The notes under the pieces were generated by a model that saw only the letters and a program-made list of their open reading frames with translations, was not told the DNA's origin and searched no databases. Below are positions 20,696 to 23,081 of a stretch of DNA of 23,081 bases, one piece after another. Positions within the stretch are counted from its first letter, which is position 1, and every line of letters begins with the position of its first letter. Source of the stretch: Clostridium sp. (GTDB lineage Bacteria; Bacillota; Clostridia; TANB77; CAG-508); assembly GCA_018371855.1 (NCBI GenBank), contig JAHAKD010000012.1, positions 1-23,081 of the forward strand, written 5' to 3'. A program made the position numbers and the translations under genes.

Positions 20696-23081
20696 ATGAG
20701 AGTTATAAAAAGAATTATATTGATATTAATTTGTCTTTTAGCTAGTTGTATATTTTTCAATATAGATAAGGTGTCTGCTCAAGACGCGCCTTTTTCAGAA
20801 GAACCTAGACTGAATAGAAATTCGACAGGTTTGAATATACACTATATGGACTTAATAGAATATAATGATGGAGCGAATGGTGGTATAGGAACACCAAGAC
20901 CATACAATTGTACGGAAAGAAATGCTGTAGTAAAAAAATATCAATGCAGTTGGGGTGGACATTATTATAAAGTTACTGCTGTAAATACAATTTCAGAAAG
21001 TAAAACTGGTAAATCACCCAATATTACTTCTGCTACAGGAAGTGTATCATGGAAAAAATATAATAGTGATACATACCAAGTTGGTCCATATAGGGTAAAC
21101 TTTTCTGGAAGTATTGATAAAGTAACAATTTATACAGATAAGGGTTCTGTATCATTAAGAAATAATTCTACTTCGGCAGATGGTAAATATAGTGTAAGTA
21201 ATATAACAAATGGAAATAACTTTTACATATATATAAAAAAGTCTACAGGAGTAAAAAAGATTAATAGTGTAAATGTATCAGTAAAAAGTCAAGTTACATA
21301 TTCACAATATAATCAATATCTTTTAACATGCTATCAAACAACAGGAACTCATTATGATGCAATTCGTGGAAAACAATATAAATGTAAAGATGTTGGTTGG
21401 GTACAAAAACTAGAACATTATCAACATGATTCTACAACTAAAACAGAATCAGACAGTGTTAAATTACCCGGAGCACTGGGAATAGTAGAATTACAAATAT
21501 ATAAAAGAGACAAATATTTTCAAAATGTAGGAGTAGCAGGAGCAAAATATGAACTATGGAGTGATGGTAAGAAACAATATTCTGGAACAACTAATAAGGA
21601 TGGTTACTTAAAGTTAGATGAAGTATTAATAGGAGATTATACGATAAAAGAAGTGTATGTTCCATATGGATTTGATATTTCAGGATATGCTACTATGAAC
21701 GGAAAAACATATACAGATGTTAAAAATATGAATGTAAATTTAGATGATGACTCTACAATGTATGTATATAATGAAAGTTACATAGATCTGGGAGGTAAGG
21801 TGTTCCTAGATGCCAAAACAGGTAAAGCGAATGGACCACCTAATGGATATTATGATAGTGGAGATAAAAATCTTCAAGGAATAGAAGTGAAACTGTACCG
21901 AGCAGATAATAATCAAGAAATACAAACAAAATATACGGATGGTAATGGAGAATATAAATTTACGCATTGTTCTAAAGCGTATAATTATTATATTAGATTT
22001 AAATATAATGGACAATTATATGAAGCAACAACCTATAATGAAACATCAGCTGCCGCAAAATTTAGATCGTATGCAACAGAAGGGTTAACTGAAAGAAGAG
22101 CATTCAATAATAAATTTACGCCAGTAAATGCAAGCCATAAAGTGCCAAATTGGAGTGATACTTCTAATAGTGAATTTATAATGTATGCATATACAGGTTC
22201 AAATGGTCCAAATAATAAGAAAACGTATGGAAAAAATAATACAGACGACGAATTAAAAAATATCAATTTAGGTATTAAAGAAAGAGATATATTTGACTTA
22301 AACTTAAGAAAAGATTTAGTAAAAGTTGATGTTTCAATAAATGGAAAAAGTCATACTTATGAATATAATGGACAAGGAGAAGAGTTAGAAGTAAATATAA
22401 GAGGTACAGATGTACCAGATTATGAAAGAAAATTAAGAAAAGCAGATTTACTATATAAAGCAGATAAAAAATACGATTCGGATTCAGACAAATTACAAGT
22501 GTATGTAACATATAAAATACAAATAAAGAATCAGTCAGTAGGTAAAATTACAGGATATGTACTAGATTTAAATGATTATATGGATACATCATATCAATTA
22601 GTAAATTCTTATGATGAGAACGGAAAAGCTATAAGTTGGAGCTCTGCAGGTAGTGTATCAGGAAATAATAAAACATATAATAAAATTCATACAACTAGTT
22701 TAGCAAACGAAGGAATAACAGATAAAAAATGGATTTTTATGCAATATAAAGTTTCAAATGATACTTTAAGAGAAGTTTTAGAAAAAGGACAGACAACAGA
22801 AGAAAATTTTGCAGAAATTGCAGGATACAGAAATACGTATACAGATACGAGAAAAGATACAGAAGGAAGAGTAATGGCAAATGCAGGAGAAAATGCAGGT
22901 CTAATTGATCGTGACTCAACACCAGATAATATGAATCCAACATCAGCTAATGTACAAAATTTCGTAAAACAATCTAAGACAAATGCTTATCAAAATTTAT
23001 CTGGAGAAGAAAAAACAAAACGTAGTACTGCTGTATTTGAAGATGATGCAGATGCTGCACCAGGTTTAAGATTAATAAGAG
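20696..23081 (+). CDS. Second surface protein, SpaA/SdrD_B-type, partial at the 3' end
   Basis: The frame is open from ATG 20696 through the window end (795 codons and one base). The site AGGAGG lies inside the last two Arg codons of the preceding gene, and the gap is 3 bases, so translation is coupled. A signal peptide (1-28) ends KVSA before QDAPF. A Cys-containing N-terminal region (YNCTERNAVVKKYQCSWGG, later LTCYQTTG and QYKCKDVGW) has two similar Cys pairs that could form disulfides. A SpaA-like domain (about 261-350) has YKRD at the candidate isopeptide Lys and TIKEVYVPYGF at the Glu. An SdrD_B-like domain (about 364-445), DLGGKVFLDAKTGKANGPPN, follows. It probably partners the 1653-residue protein in one surface structure; the anchor is beyond the window. 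Confidence 0.85.
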   Translation, partial: MRVIKRIILILICLLASCIFFNIDKVSAQDAPFSEEPRLNRNSTGLNIHYMDLIEYNDGANGGIGTPRPYNCTERNAVVKKYQCSWGGHYYKVTAVNTISESKTGKSPNITSATGSVSWKKYNSDTYQVGPYRVNFSGSIDKVTIYTDKGSVSLRNNSTSADGKYSVSNITNGNNFYIYIKKSTGVKKINSVNVSVKSQVTYSQYNQYLLTCYQTTGTHYDAIRGKQYKCKDVGWVQKLEHYQHDSTTKTESDSVKLPGALGIVELQIYKRDKYFQNVGVAGAKYELWSDGKKQYSGTTNKDGYLKLDEVLIGDYTIKEVYVPYGFDISGYATMNGKTYTDVKNMNVNLDDDSTMYVYNESYIDLGGKVFLDAKTGKANGPPNGYYDSGDKNLQGIEVKLYRADNNQEIQTKYTDGNGEYKFTHCSKAYNYYIRFKYNGQLYEATTYNETSAAAKFRSYATEGLTERRAFNNKFTPVNASHKVPNWSDTSNSEFIMYAYTGSNGPNNKKTYGKNNTDDELKNINLGIKERDIFDLNLRKDLVKVDVSINGKSHTYEYNGQGEELEVNIRGTDVPDYERKLRKADLLYKADKKYDSDSDKLQVYVTYKIQIKNQSVGKITGYVLDLNDYMDTSYQLVNSYDENGKAISWSSAGSVSGNNKTYNKIHTTSLANEGITDKKWIFMQYKVSNDTLREVLEKGQTTEENFAEIAGYRNTYTDTRKDTEGRVMANAGENAGLIDRDSTPDNMNPTSANVQNFVKQSKTNAYQNLSGEEKTKRSTAVFEDDADAAPGLRLIR

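Noticed and set aside
20398..20760. A 120-residue minus-strand frame
   Set aside because: Antisense to the end of the 1653-residue surface protein; its hydrophobic look comes from reading AT-rich coding DNA backwards.

Overview
The window is AT-rich (roughly 70% or more A+T by eye) and reads as the chromosome of a low-GC Gram-positive bacterium, most likely an anaerobic Clostridia-type Bacillota. Pointers are the rpsF-ssb-rpsR operon, strong AGGAGG ribosome binding sites, DnaD/DnaI-type replication initiation genes, VanW/G5 proteins and a DUF1858 redox protein. Large surface proteins have a C-terminal membrane anchor but no LPXTG motif. TGA is used as a stop and TGG for Trp, so the standard bacterial code applies.

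Layout. 1-199 is the 3' end of a membrane-anchored surface protein, followed by a 241-bp relic of an IS3/IS150-type element (225-465). A minus-strand heavy-metal exporter (496-1350) comes next. Then rpsF-ssb-rpsR (1578-2620), with its own promoter, a structured leader and a terminator, and a small HTH-like gene of unlike base composition (2774-2998). From 8511 down to 3074 the minus strand carries one long block. It holds a 50-codon ORF, a VirD4-type coupling ATPase, a VirB2-like pilin, a VirB6/TrbL-like channel protein and a VirB3/PrgI-like protein. It continues, with no terminator seen, into a DnaD-domain protein and a DnaI/DnaC-type helicase loader. No VirB4 ATPase, relaxase or VirB8 is present. 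This is the most unusual part of the window.

The centre holds a DUF1858 gene, a Lys-Glu-Thr tRNA cluster and an SDR reductase resembling the EF-P 5-aminopentanone reductase group. A cytoplasmic starch-binding-like (CBM25/53) protein follows. A Cro/CI-S24-type regulator is divergent from a VanW/G5 cell-wall protein, and a second tRNA-Lys (CTT) lies beyond it. An 88-residue protein and a secreted M23 (LytM) peptidase follow. From 15453 the DNA is a surface-protein operon: promoter, 30-codon leader ORF, a terminator hairpin abutting its stop codon, a 1653-residue DUF11/SdrD_B surface protein, and a translationally coupled second SpaA/SdrD_B surface protein that runs off the window.

Functional themes are translation (S6, S18, four tRNAs), replication (SSB, DnaD, DnaI-like), cell envelope (VanW/G5, M23, three surface proteins) and a cut-down type IV secretion-like module joined to replication-initiation genes. 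Two copies of a short palindromic repeat (1401-1430, 10051-10083) mark intergenic gaps.
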